Source of the DNA: an uncultured Bacilli bacterium
GTDB taxonomy: Bacteria; Bacillota_I; Bacilli_A; RF39; UBA660
Length of the DNA: 5,586 bases
Direction: 5' to 3'
Assembly: GCA_944351345.1 (NCBI GenBank)
Contig: CALVPO010000091.1
Span: 1-5,586 of the forward strand
The translations under genes were made by a program, and so were the position numbers. Under the pieces are notes generated by a model that worked only from the letters and a program-made list of their open reading frames with translations, was not told the origin of the DNA and made no database searches. Positions 1-5,557 of the stretch are shown here, one piece after another; positions within the stretch are counted from its first letter, which is position 1; every line of letters starts with the position of its first letter.

Positions 1-263
1 AACCAAACCATATCAATATTTTGAATTAACCTACACATCTTAAAATAAAATTGTCCAAAAAAATAACCAGTAAGTAATACAAAAGAATTAACATGAACTA
101 TAACAATACAAAAAAGAAAATCAAAAAATATAGATAAAATACCATTATTAGTATTATCAATTACTTGTCCATGAGTCAAAATATGAGTCAATATAATCAT
201 AAACATACTTACTATTCTTAATAATTCAAAATTAGACTTTCTAACAAATTTACTATCTTTCAT
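1..263 (-). CDS. Acyltransferase family 3 membrane protein, N-terminal part
   Basis: The open frame starts with ATG at 263 and runs 87 codons without a stop to the left edge, so the C-terminal part is missing. The N-terminus contains RKSNFELLRIVSMFMIILTH and then a short His-Gly stretch. This is the usual opening of acyltransferase-3 (OafA/WecH-like) integral membrane proteins, where the first helix ends in a conserved His. A second hydrophobic segment follows around residues 45-70 (FFDFLFCIVIVHVNSFVLLTGYFF region, containing the family-typical S-x-x-L-x-T-G-Y-F). Family members move acetyl or other acyl groups onto surface polysaccharides or glycolipids; the actual substrate cannot be told. 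GGAAGG lies 8 bases before the ATG and supports this start. It is on the same strand as the metal operon but 46 bp downstream with its own likely promoter, and nothing links it functionally to metals. Confidence 0.8.
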   Translation of the reverse strand, partial: MKDSKFVRKSNFELLRIVSMFMIILTHILTHGQVIDNTNNGILSIFFDFLFCIVIVHVNSFVLLTGYFFGQFYFKMCRLIQNIDMVW

Positions 264-284
264 ATCAATTACCTTCCCATTACT

Positions 285-293
285 ATTATACCA
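285..293 (-). promoter_or_regulatory. Extended -10 promoter for the acyltransferase gene
   Basis: Read on the minus strand, the copZ-acyltransferase gap contains TGGTATAAT, a perfect extended -10 element (TG-n-TATAAT). Transcription would begin near 278, giving a leader of about 15 bases that carries the GGAAGG ribosome binding site. The region 17 bp upstream (TTAGGT, at the end of copZ) is a poor -35 match, which an extended -10 can tolerate. This suggests the acyltransferase is transcribed at least partly on its own. In AT-rich DNA a TATAAT can arise by chance, so confidence is moderate. Confidence 0.5.
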
Positions 294-309
294 AAATAAT
301 TTTAATTAC

Positions 310-516
310 CTAACATTTATCCAAAGTAAACCCTAAAGCTTCCACCTTTTTTATCACTTCATTAATAACTTTCTCTTTCTTTACATCTACAACTAATTTT
401 TTATTTTCTAATGAAATGTCATAAGCTTTAATCCCTTTAATAGAAGACAAAACATTCTTTATTCTATTAACACAACCATCACACTTCATTCCATTAACAA
501 TAAATTCCATTTTCAT
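310..516 (-). CDS. copZ: CopZ-type copper chaperone (HMA domain protein)
   Basis: This 68-residue protein is a single heavy-metal-associated domain with a beta-alpha-beta-beta-alpha-beta pattern. The metal loop is G-M-K-C-D-G-C at residues 9-15, with C12 and C15 as Cu(I) ligands and the usual Met at 10. The hydrophobic GF near residues 62-63 is also typical. Family members carry Cu(I) in the cytosol and hand it to the CopA ATPase or to a sensor. It is the last gene of the metal operon, and its ATG shares four bases (ATGA) with the copA stop, so translation is probably coupled. AAAGGG lies 8 bases upstream inside copA. A second in-frame ATG at codon 3 is possible but less well placed. The last residue is an extra Cys (C68), of unknown relevance. 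A mercury-binding MerP role is unlikely because there is no signal peptide and no mer genes are nearby. Confidence 0.9.
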   Translation of the reverse strand: MKMEFIVNGMKCDGCVNRIKNVLSSIKGIKAYDISLENKKLVVDVKKEKVINEVIKKVEALGFTLDKC

Positions 517-2696
517 AATTTCATCCCTTTCCCAAATCTTAATGAATTTAAAACAACAGTCAAACTACTAAATATCATAGCAATACTTCCAAACATAGGA
601 CTCATACTAATACCAAAATCAGTAAACAACCCCATAGCAATAGGTATCATACATAAATTATAAAAGAAAGCCCAAAATAAATTTTGTTTAATTACCCTAT
701 AAGATTTTTTACTAATTTTAATCAAATCTAATATATTACTAATATCATTATTCATTAATATAACATCAGAAGAATCCATTGCTACATCAGTTCCATCATT
801 AATACTAATACCAATAGTAGCTGTAACTAAACTAGGAGCATCATTAATACCATCACCTACCATAATTACTTTTCTTCCACTATTAACTAACTCCTCTATA
901 TAATTAGCTTTCATCTTAGGAAGAACATTGGAAATAACTTTAGAAATCCCAATTTCCTTAGCAATAATAGAAGCAGTCTTTTCATTATCACCAGTAAGCA
1001 TAATTACTTCTATATTATTATCCTTAAACTCATGAATAATATCTTTAACATTATCTCTAATAACATCCTTAACCCCAATAAGACCTATTACCTTAGAATT
1101 TTCTACTACATAAACAATACTACAACCATTAGAAACTAAATTATCATAATCATTCTTATACACACTTTTAATCTTTAACTTTGTTAATATCTTATCATTA
1201 CCTAAATAATATTTATTATTATTAATCTCACCATAAATACCTATACCATTTAAAGTCTTAAACCCATTAACTTTTAACTTACTTCTCCTCTTAAAGGCAG
1301 TACTAATAGGATGAGTTGATTTAGCCTCAATACTAGAAACAATATCTAATAACTTACTATCCTTATATTTAGAATAATTATATACCTTAAATACATCTAA
1401 CTTACCCATAGTAAGTGTACCAGTCTTATCAAATACAACCGTATCTATATTTCTAGCCTTCTCTAAAACATCGCCACTTCTTAAGTATAATCCTTTATTA
1501 GCACACAACCCACTACTAACAACCACAACTAAAGGAACAGCAAGCCCCAAAGCACAAGGACAAGCAACTACTAATACTGTAACCATATGAATTAAAGAAC
1601 TCTCCAATGATAATCCCATAAGTAACTGAATAATAAAAGTAAATATACTAATTATAATAACTATTGGAACAAAATAACCACTAATCTTATCAGCTAATTT
1701 TTGAATCTTACTTTTTGTATTAGTAGCCTCAACTACTAATTTTACAATCTCAGATATAGTAGAAGCCTTTCCTATTTTTTTAGCCTTATACTCTATATAT
1801 CCATCATAACTAATAGAACCAGCTATAACACTACTACCACAAATCTTTTCAACTGGCATACTCTCTCCAGTAATAAAACTCTCATCAACATAAGTCTTAC
1901 CACTGACAACAACACCATCAACCGCTATTTTATCTCCACTCCTACATATTAAAATATCATCAACCTCTACCTCATCAATAGATACTCTCTTTTCTTTACC
2001 ATCAACCTTTAAAATAGCTTCCTTAGGAGTAATCTGAACTAACTTACGAATAGCATCTTTAGTCTTATCTTTATTTATATTCTCTATAAATCTACCTAAT
2101 TTAATAAAATAAATAACCATACAAGTAGATTCAAAATACAAACTAGAAACATAACTATAATTACCTATAATTATATTAATATAACCATAAACACTATAAA
2201 GAAAACTAAAAATAACACTAAACATAACCAAAGTATCCATATTAGGCATCTTATGTAAAAGATTCTTAATACCACTTTTTAATATATCATAACCATACCA
2301 TAAAAATATAAAACTAATAAATAATAACACAGTAGAAAACACAATAGGATAATTATGATTTATAAAAGGAATATTAGGTAAATCTAACATATGTCCCATA
2401 GAAATATACATCATAAATATAACTAAAATACCAAAAATAATTAATTTTATTTTATCACTATTATTACTATCTACATCTTCTATACCATTAAACTCACCTA
2501 AACTCTCAAAACCAGCATCACGAATATAATGTTCTATTTCTTTTTTAGTTATATTCTCATATTCAATAGTAGCAATAGATAAAACTAAATTAACATTAGC
2601 ACTAATAATACCTAACTGTTTCTCTAAATATTTAGATAAACCTGAAGAACAAGCACTACAAGTCATACCCCCTACTTTTAAAATAATTTTCTTCAT
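513..2696 (-). CDS. copA: Cu(I)-exporting P1B-1 ATPase CopA
   Basis: This is a membrane pump that uses ATP to export Cu(I). Positions below count from an upstream GTG at 2705; subtract 3 for the preferred ATG at 2696. The protein has one N-terminal HMA domain with G-M-T-C-S-A-C at 13-19. Eight membrane segments lie at about 86-203 (four), 343-398 (two) and 673-722 (two). The actuator loop has TGES at 279-282. The ion-path CPC is at 382-384, the phosphorylated Asp is D426 in DKTGT, and HP (465-466), GIG (487-489), TGDN (571-574) and GDGINDAP (617-624) mark the ATP-binding domain. Cu(I) specificity comes from FYN in membrane segment 7 (N683) and MxxSS in segment 8 (M710, S713, S714). After CPC the sequence reads ALGLAVP where ATP is usual. 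All catalytic residues are present and the length is normal. The ATG is preferred because GGTGA stands 5 bases before it, while the GTG has no comparable site. The gene follows cadA by about 20 bases and overlaps copZ. Confidence 0.95.
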   Translation of the reverse strand: MKKIILKVGGMTCSACSSGLSKYLEKQLGIISANVNLVLSIATIEYENITKKEIEHYIRDAGFESLGEFNGIEDVDSNNSDKIKLIIFGILVIFMMYISMGHMLDLPNIPFINHNYPIVFSTVLLFISFIFLWYGYDILKSGIKNLLHKMPNMDTLVMFSVIFSFLYSVYGYINIIIGNYSYVSSLYFESTCMVIYFIKLGRFIENINKDKTKDAIRKLVQITPKEAILKVDGKEKRVSIDEVEVDDILICRSGDKIAVDGVVVSGKTYVDESFITGESMPVEKICGSSVIAGSISYDGYIEYKAKKIGKASTISEIVKLVVEATNTKSKIQKLADKISGYFVPIVIIISIFTFIIQLLMGLSLESSLIHMVTVLVVACPCALGLAVPLVVVVSSGLCANKGLYLRSGDVLEKARNIDTVVFDKTGTLTMGKLDVFKVYNYSKYKDSKLLDIVSSIEAKSTHPISTAFKRRSKLKVNGFKTLNGIGIYGEINNNKYYLGNDKILTKLKIKSVYKNDYDNLVSNGCSIVYVVENSKVIGLIGVKDVIRDNVKDIIHEFKDNNIEVIMLTGDNEKTASIIAKEIGISKVISNVLPKMKANYIEELVNSGRKVIMVGDGINDAPSLVTATIGISINDGTDVAMDSSDVILMNNDISNILDLIKISKKSYRVIKQNLFWAFFYNLCMIPIAMGLFTDFGISMSPMFGSIAMIFSSLTVVLNSLRFGKGMKL

Positions 2697-2701
2697 ATAA
2701 C

Positions 2702-2706
2702 TCACC
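2702..2706 (-). promoter_or_regulatory. Ribosome binding site that decides the copA start
   Basis: The minus strand reads GGGTGAGTTATATG before copA. GGTGA pairs with the 3' part of the anti-Shine-Dalgarno and sits 5 bases from the ATG at 2696. The in-frame GTG at 2705 lies inside this sequence and is preceded only by TTGAAGTTCGG, a poor site. This favours the ATG and removes three residues (M-S-Y) from the longest frame. Confidence 0.6.
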
Positions 2707-2716
2707 CGAACTTCAA

Positions 2717-4570
2717 TTATTTTTTTACTACCAAAATTCTAAGAGCATTTAATATAGCAAGAACTGATACTCCAACATCAGCAAAAACAGCTGCCCACAT
2801 ACTGGCAATTCCTAAAGCACTAAGTATTAATACTAAAATTTTTACTGAAATAGCAAAAATAATATTTTCTTTTACTATTCTCATAGTCTTCTTTGATATT
2901 TCTATACATGAAGCCAACTTAGATACCTCATCAGTCATAATAACAACATCACTAGCCTCAATTGCCGCATCACTACCAAGTCCTCCCATAGCAATACCAA
3001 TATCAGCAAGTGCTAAAACTGGAGCATCATTAATACCATCTCCAATAAAAACTAACTTTCCATTAGAAGACTTTTGTCTAATAAATTTCTCAACTAAACT
3101 AACTTTATCTTGTGGTAAAAGTTCAGCATAATACTCATCTAAATTAAGCTTATTTGCTACATCTTTACTAATATTCTCAAGATCACCGGTCAACATAATA
3201 ATTCTCTCTACATTATTCTTCTTAAATAACTTAACAGCCTTATAAGAATCATCTTTTATCTTATCAGCTATTACTATACTACCAACAAACTTTTTATCAA
3301 TAGCAACATAAATAACAGTACCAACCTCACTAGACTCCTTAAAATCAATCTTATATTTATCCATAAGCTTCTTATTCCCAACTAAAACTTTCCTTTTATC
3401 AACAATTGAAAGTACTCCCTTACCAGATATCTCCTTAGTCTTAGTAACAAGGCTCTCATCAATATTTTTATTATATGCTTCTCTTAAAGAAATAGCAATA
3501 GGATGATTTGAAAAACATTCACAATAAGCCGCATACTTAAGCAAATCCTCATCTGGATAATCGATAGCATCTACTTTCTGTACCTTAAATACACCTTCAG
3601 TTAAAGTACCAGTCTTATCACAAACAATAATTTCTGTATTAGCAAGAGCCTCCAAATAATTACTTCCCTTAACTAATACCCCAATACGAGAAGCAGCACC
3701 TATACCTCCAAAAAAAGAAAGCGGAATAGATATAACTAAAGCACAAGGACAAGAAACAACTAAAAACGATAATGCCCTATACACCCAATCCTTAAACAAA
3801 GCTCCATCTATAATAAAAGGTGGAACGATTGCCAAAACTACTGCTATAATAACAACTATAGGTGTATAATACTTAGCAAACTTACTAATAAAATTCTCTG
3901 ACCTAGACTTTCTACTACTAGCGTTCTCTACCAAATCTAAAATCTTACTAACAGTAGACTCTTCAAATTCTTTATCTACTCTAATCTTTAGAGTACCATC
4001 ATTATTAATACAACCACTAAGAACATTCTCACCCTTAGTAACATGCTTAGGTATTGATTCTCCAGTTAAAGCAAGAGTATTAATCATAGACTCCCCCTCA
4101 ATAACAGTACCATCTAAAGGAATCTTCTCTCCTGGTTTAACTAAAATAATCTCTCCAACACTAACATCATCAGGATCTACCTTAGAAATTTCTTTATTAC
4201 GATAAACATTAGCATAATCAGGACGAATATCCATAAGACTTGCTACAGATTTCCTTGACCTATCAACAGCATAACTCTGAAATAACTCACCTACTTGATA
4301 AAATAACATAACTGCTACTCCCTCAGGTAACTCCCCAATTAAAATTGCTCCTATAGTAGCAATAGTCATTAAAAAATTTTCGTCAAAAACATGACCCCTA
4401 GAAATATTTCTAATCGCTTTTAAAACAATATCATAACCAATAATAATATAAGCTATAAAAAACAAAATATTATTATACAAATTATTATTAAACTCTATAA
4501 AAAAAGATATTATAACAATCAAAAAAGAAATAATAATTCTAATTAATCTCTTCTTCATCTTATTATCCAC
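2717..4570 (-). CDS. cadA: Zn/Cd/Pb-exporting P1B-2 ATPase (CadA type), without its own HMA domain
   Basis: This is an ATP-driven exporter of divalent soft metals. Membrane segments lie at about 9-26, 32-50, 62-79, 82-98, 235-257, 264-290, 567-587 and 589-612. The actuator TGES is at 169-172 and the ion-path motif is SCPCALVISIP, with C274 and C276. D318 in DKTGT is phosphorylated; HP (356-357), GKG (383-385), TGD (461-463) and GDGINDAP (510-517) complete the nucleotide domain. K577 in segment 7 (ISVKI) and D598-V-G600 in segment 8 are the P1B-2 (Zn2+/Cd2+/Pb2+) signature, distinct from copper pumps. At 617 residues it lacks the N-terminal HMA domain usual in CadA; that domain is encoded by the gene immediately upstream. 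The two together (74 + 617) match the usual CadA length of about 700. The start is a GTG placed 7 bases after GAGGAGG, and the gap from the HMA gene stop is only 2 bases. Which of Zn, Cd or Pb is the main substrate cannot be told. Confidence 0.93.
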   Translation of the reverse strand: MDNKMKKRLIRIIISFLIVIISFFIEFNNNLYNNILFFIAYIIIGYDIVLKAIRNISRGHVFDENFLMTIATIGAILIGELPEGVAVMLFYQVGELFQSYAVDRSRKSVASLMDIRPDYANVYRNKEISKVDPDDVSVGEIILVKPGEKIPLDGTVIEGESMINTLALTGESIPKHVTKGENVLSGCINNDGTLKIRVDKEFEESTVSKILDLVENASSRKSRSENFISKFAKYYTPIVVIIAVVLAIVPPFIIDGALFKDWVYRALSFLVVSCPCALVISIPLSFFGGIGAASRIGVLVKGSNYLEALANTEIIVCDKTGTLTEGVFKVQKVDAIDYPDEDLLKYAAYCECFSNHPIAISLREAYNKNIDESLVTKTKEISGKGVLSIVDKRKVLVGNKKLMDKYKIDFKESSEVGTVIYVAIDKKFVGSIVIADKIKDDSYKAVKLFKKNNVERIIMLTGDLENISKDVANKLNLDEYYAELLPQDKVSLVEKFIRQKSSNGKLVFIGDGINDAPVLALADIGIAMGGLGSDAAIEASDVVIMTDEVSKLASCIEISKKTMRIVKENIIFAISVKILVLILSALGIASMWAAVFADVGVSVLAILNALRILVVKK

Positions 4571-4572
4571 AT

Positions 4573-4797
4573 CTATACCTCCTCTATTACTACATCAGGT
4601 TCTTCTTTTTTTATTACTTTCTTTATCCTATCTATTGCCTCTTCTTTGTTTTCTATAAGACATTCAAAAACTAATCTTTCCATCATAAAACTAATACTAA
4701 CCTTATCAATAATATCAATCTTTTGTAATTCACCCTCTAATTCATTAGCACAATTAACACAATCTAACCCTTTAATTTTAAATTTATATTTTTTCAT
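4573..4797 (-). CDS. Free-standing HMA metal-binding protein (detached CadA N-terminal domain)
   Basis: This 74-residue cytosolic protein is one HMA (ferredoxin-like) domain. Its metal loop is G-L-D-C-V-N-C-A at 10-17, with ligands C13 and C16. GLDC-x-NCA is the form seen at the N-terminus of CadA/ZntA pumps, unlike the GMTC/GMKC loops of CopA and CopZ here. The C-terminal KKEEPDV (63-69) also resembles the end of CadA HMA domains; its Glu residues sit near where the Listeria CadA domain is reported to use an additional Glu ligand. The likely role is binding Zn/Cd/Pb and either delivering it to, or regulating, the CadA pump encoded next. The gene starts 14 bases before the end of the repressor gene, with GAAGGA 6 bases upstream of its ATG, and ends 2 bases before cadA. 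Binding by the domain is a family inference; the split from CadA is seen directly. C46 is an additional unpaired Cys. Confidence 0.85.
   Translation of the reverse strand: MKKYKFKIKGLDCVNCANELEGELQKIDIIDKVSISFMMERLVFECLIENKEEAIDRIKKVIKKEEPDVVIEEV
4578..4584 (-). promoter_or_regulatory. Strong ribosome binding site for the GTG start of cadA
   Basis: GAGGAGG on the minus strand is a near-perfect Shine-Dalgarno sequence, 7 bases before the GTG at 4570. It lies within the last codons of the upstream HMA gene. The first in-frame ATG (4558) is 19 bases away, too far for this site. The ATG overlapping the GTG by one base (4572) is in another frame and stops after five codons. The site therefore fixes cadA's start as GTG. 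Confidence 0.75.
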
Positions 4798-5176
4798 TAT
4801 TTTTCCTTCTTTCTAATTCTTTATGATTAATATGCTCTAAACCGATTTCAAAAAGTTCTACAATATGATTATCATCCAATGTATAATAAACTTCTTTACC
4901 ACTCTTCCTACATTTAACAATCTCATTCTTTCTTAAAGTTGCTAATTGATGAGAAATAGATGACTTAGTCATATTAAGTACATTAGCCAAATCACAAACA
5001 CACATTTCTCTTTGATCAAGTGCAAATAAAATTTTACATCTAGTAGTATCTCCAATTAATTTAAATAACTCAGCTAATTTATTAAATGTATTTACATCAG
5101 GCATCTTACTTAATGCATCATTAACAACATCTTGATGTATAATATTACAATCACAAGTAAATTCACTTCTAGCCAT
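4784..5176 (-). CDS. cadC: ArsR/SmtB-family metal-responsive repressor (CadC/CzrA-like)
   Basis: This 130-residue winged-helix dimer of the ArsR family is expected to bind DNA without metal and let go when metal binds. The core runs from about residue 31 to 118, with the recognition region M-T-K-S-S-I-S-H-Q-L at 69-78 and the wing around K91-Y98. Two candidate metal sites are visible. One is the CadC-type alpha3N site: C59-V-C61 in REMCVCDLA, plus N-terminal C8 and C10. In S. aureus CadC the matching residues are C7, C11, C58 and C60, so the spacing at the N-terminus differs (CxC). The other is a CzrA-type alpha5 site: D102, H104, H115 and H118, equal to D84, H86, H97 and H100 of CzrA. It is the first gene of the operon and presumably represses itself and the exporters. 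The ATG has GGAGGT 5 bases upstream. The cadC name rests on the Cys motif and the neighbouring cadA. Confidence 0.92.
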   Translation of the reverse strand: MARSEFTCDCNIIHQDVVNDALSKMPDVNTFNKLAELFKLIGDTTRCKILFALDQREMCVCDLANVLNMTKSSISHQLATLRKNEIVKCRKSGKEVYYTLDDNHIVELFEIGLEHINHKELERRKNNEKI

Positions 5177-5200
5177 AGCACACCTCCAATAATATTATAT

Positions 5201-5230
5201 GTAATAGTTGAAATATTACTCAACTATTAC
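5201..5230. repeat. 11-bp perfect inverted repeat over the transcription start; possible second operator
   Basis: GTAATAGTTGA (5201-5211) and TCAACTATTAC (5220-5230) are exact reverse complements separated by 8 bases. The dyad spans the predicted start of transcription. Its inner part, TGAAATATTACTCA (5209-5222), is a degenerate copy of the upstream operator, and the 9-mer ATAGTTGAA occurs at both places exactly 31 bp apart (5204 and 5235), about three helical turns on one DNA face. A transcript starting near 5225 would keep AGTTGA/TCAACT and could also fold into a hairpin at its 5' end. A second repressor site is the favoured reading. Confidence 0.6.
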
Positions 5231-5231
5231 A

Positions 5232-5261
5232 ATTATAGTTGAATAACTATTCACTTGTCAA
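5232..5261 (-). promoter_or_regulatory. Sigma-A promoter of the metal-resistance operon
   Basis: The minus strand has a perfect TTGACA (5261-5256), an 18-bp spacer and a perfect TATAAT (5237-5232). Transcription should start near 5225, leaving a leader of roughly 49 bases before the repressor ATG. The only strong ribosome site in that leader is GGAGGT at 5187-5182. No other convincing promoter was seen among the five downstream genes, so this one probably serves the entire operon. Confidence 0.85.
5240..5253. promoter_or_regulatory. Probable ArsR-family operator between -35 and -10
   Basis: TGAATAACTATTCA is a perfect 6-2-6 inverted repeat. It matches the TGAA-N6-TTCA core known for SmtB and CzrA operators (the smt operator has TGAACAGTTATTCA). 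It lies entirely within the promoter spacer, so a bound repressor would block RNA polymerase. Binding by the repressor encoded here is inferred from the match and position. Confidence 0.75.
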
Positions 5262-5287
5262 TAGTTTTTATATAAAATTAATTTTAT

Positions 5288-5308
5288 TTTTACATTAATA
5301 ATGTAAAA
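5288..5308. repeat. 9-bp perfect inverted repeat
   Basis: TTTTACATT and AATGTAAAA flank a 3-base spacer (AAT). The stem has only two G:C pairs (counting C5293 and G5303 as one pair, effectively a single G:C pair), so an RNA hairpin would be weak, although TTTT follows it on the plus strand. It lies about 27 bp upstream of the operon's -35 box, where a regulator could bind. The 3-base centre does not fit the 7-1-7 Fur/PerR/Zur pattern. Function unknown. Confidence 0.4.
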
Positions 5309-5385
5309 TTTTAAATTTACTAAAATTTTATTAATCATATTTTTAAATATAAATTTTCATCTAAAAATTATAATAAAGAATATAA

Positions 5386-5416
5386 ATACATACCAAAATT
5401 AATTTTTGGTATGTAT
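5386..5416. repeat. 13-bp perfect inverted repeat (hairpin)
   Basis: ATACATACCAAAA (5386-5398) and TTTTGGTATGTAT (5404-5416) pair perfectly around the 5-base loop TTAAT. It is the strongest hairpin in the intergenic region. Neither side has a clean run of T; the minus-strand side is T-rich (TTATATTCTTT). No gene was seen whose end would need a terminator here, since the flanking genes diverge. It could be an operator for the rightward gene, a terminator of an unseen minus-strand transcript, or a remnant of a mobile sequence. Confidence 0.5.
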
Positions 5417-5557
5417 ATTATTGCAAGTTATTATTTTTAAAGGAATTTTATAAGCAAGAATTAAATTTTGGTGATTTGCTTTATATTTTAAATTAGATTA
5501 TTATGCCTCATGAGGAGACTCTTATAATAAGAGATAGATGAAGTCAAGAACAAATTT

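Larger units (their letters stand above)
5262..5557. other. AT-rich intergenic region without a recognisable gene
   Basis: Nothing in either strand here looks like a coding region, RNA gene, riboswitch or insertion element. The stretch is very AT-rich and separates the leftward metal operon from a rightward gene beyond the window. What it does hold is a series of dyads at 5288-5308, 5386-5416 and 5498-5533, annotated separately or as findings, and a second plus-strand TATAAT at 5523-5528 with no good -35. Confidence 0.6.

Noticed and set aside
513..516. TGA read as Trp (Mycoplasma-type code), suggested by the extreme AT content
   Set aside because: Trp codons in the operon are TGG, and CopA ends at a normal family C-terminus exactly at this TGA, with copZ starting in the overlap.
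2697..2705. GTG start of copA giving M-S-Y-M-K-K
   Set aside because: The GTG lies inside the GGGTGAG ribosome site that serves the ATG at 2696 and has no good site of its own. It remains possible.
5288..5308. Dyad TTACATT-AAT-AATGTAA as a Fur/PerR/Zur box, tempting next to metal genes
   Set aside because: Those boxes are 7-1-7 with sequences such as TGATAATnATTATCA; this one has a 3-base centre and different arms. Kept only as an inverted repeat.
5352..5369. AATTTTCATCTAAAAATT as a CodY box
   Set aside because: The consensus is a 15-base AATTTTCWGAAAATT; this stretch is three bases longer with a mismatched centre and is easily explained by AT richness.
5386..5416. Rho-independent terminator
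   Set aside because: No uninterrupted T run follows the stem on either strand and no upstream gene was found that would end here. Annotated as a hairpin repeat.
5503..5541. Plus-strand mini-ORF ATG CCT CAT ... TGA of 12 codons, possibly a leader peptide
   Set aside because: There is no ribosome binding site before the ATG, the -10 at 5523-5528 lies inside it, and the better promoter at 5558 is downstream of it.
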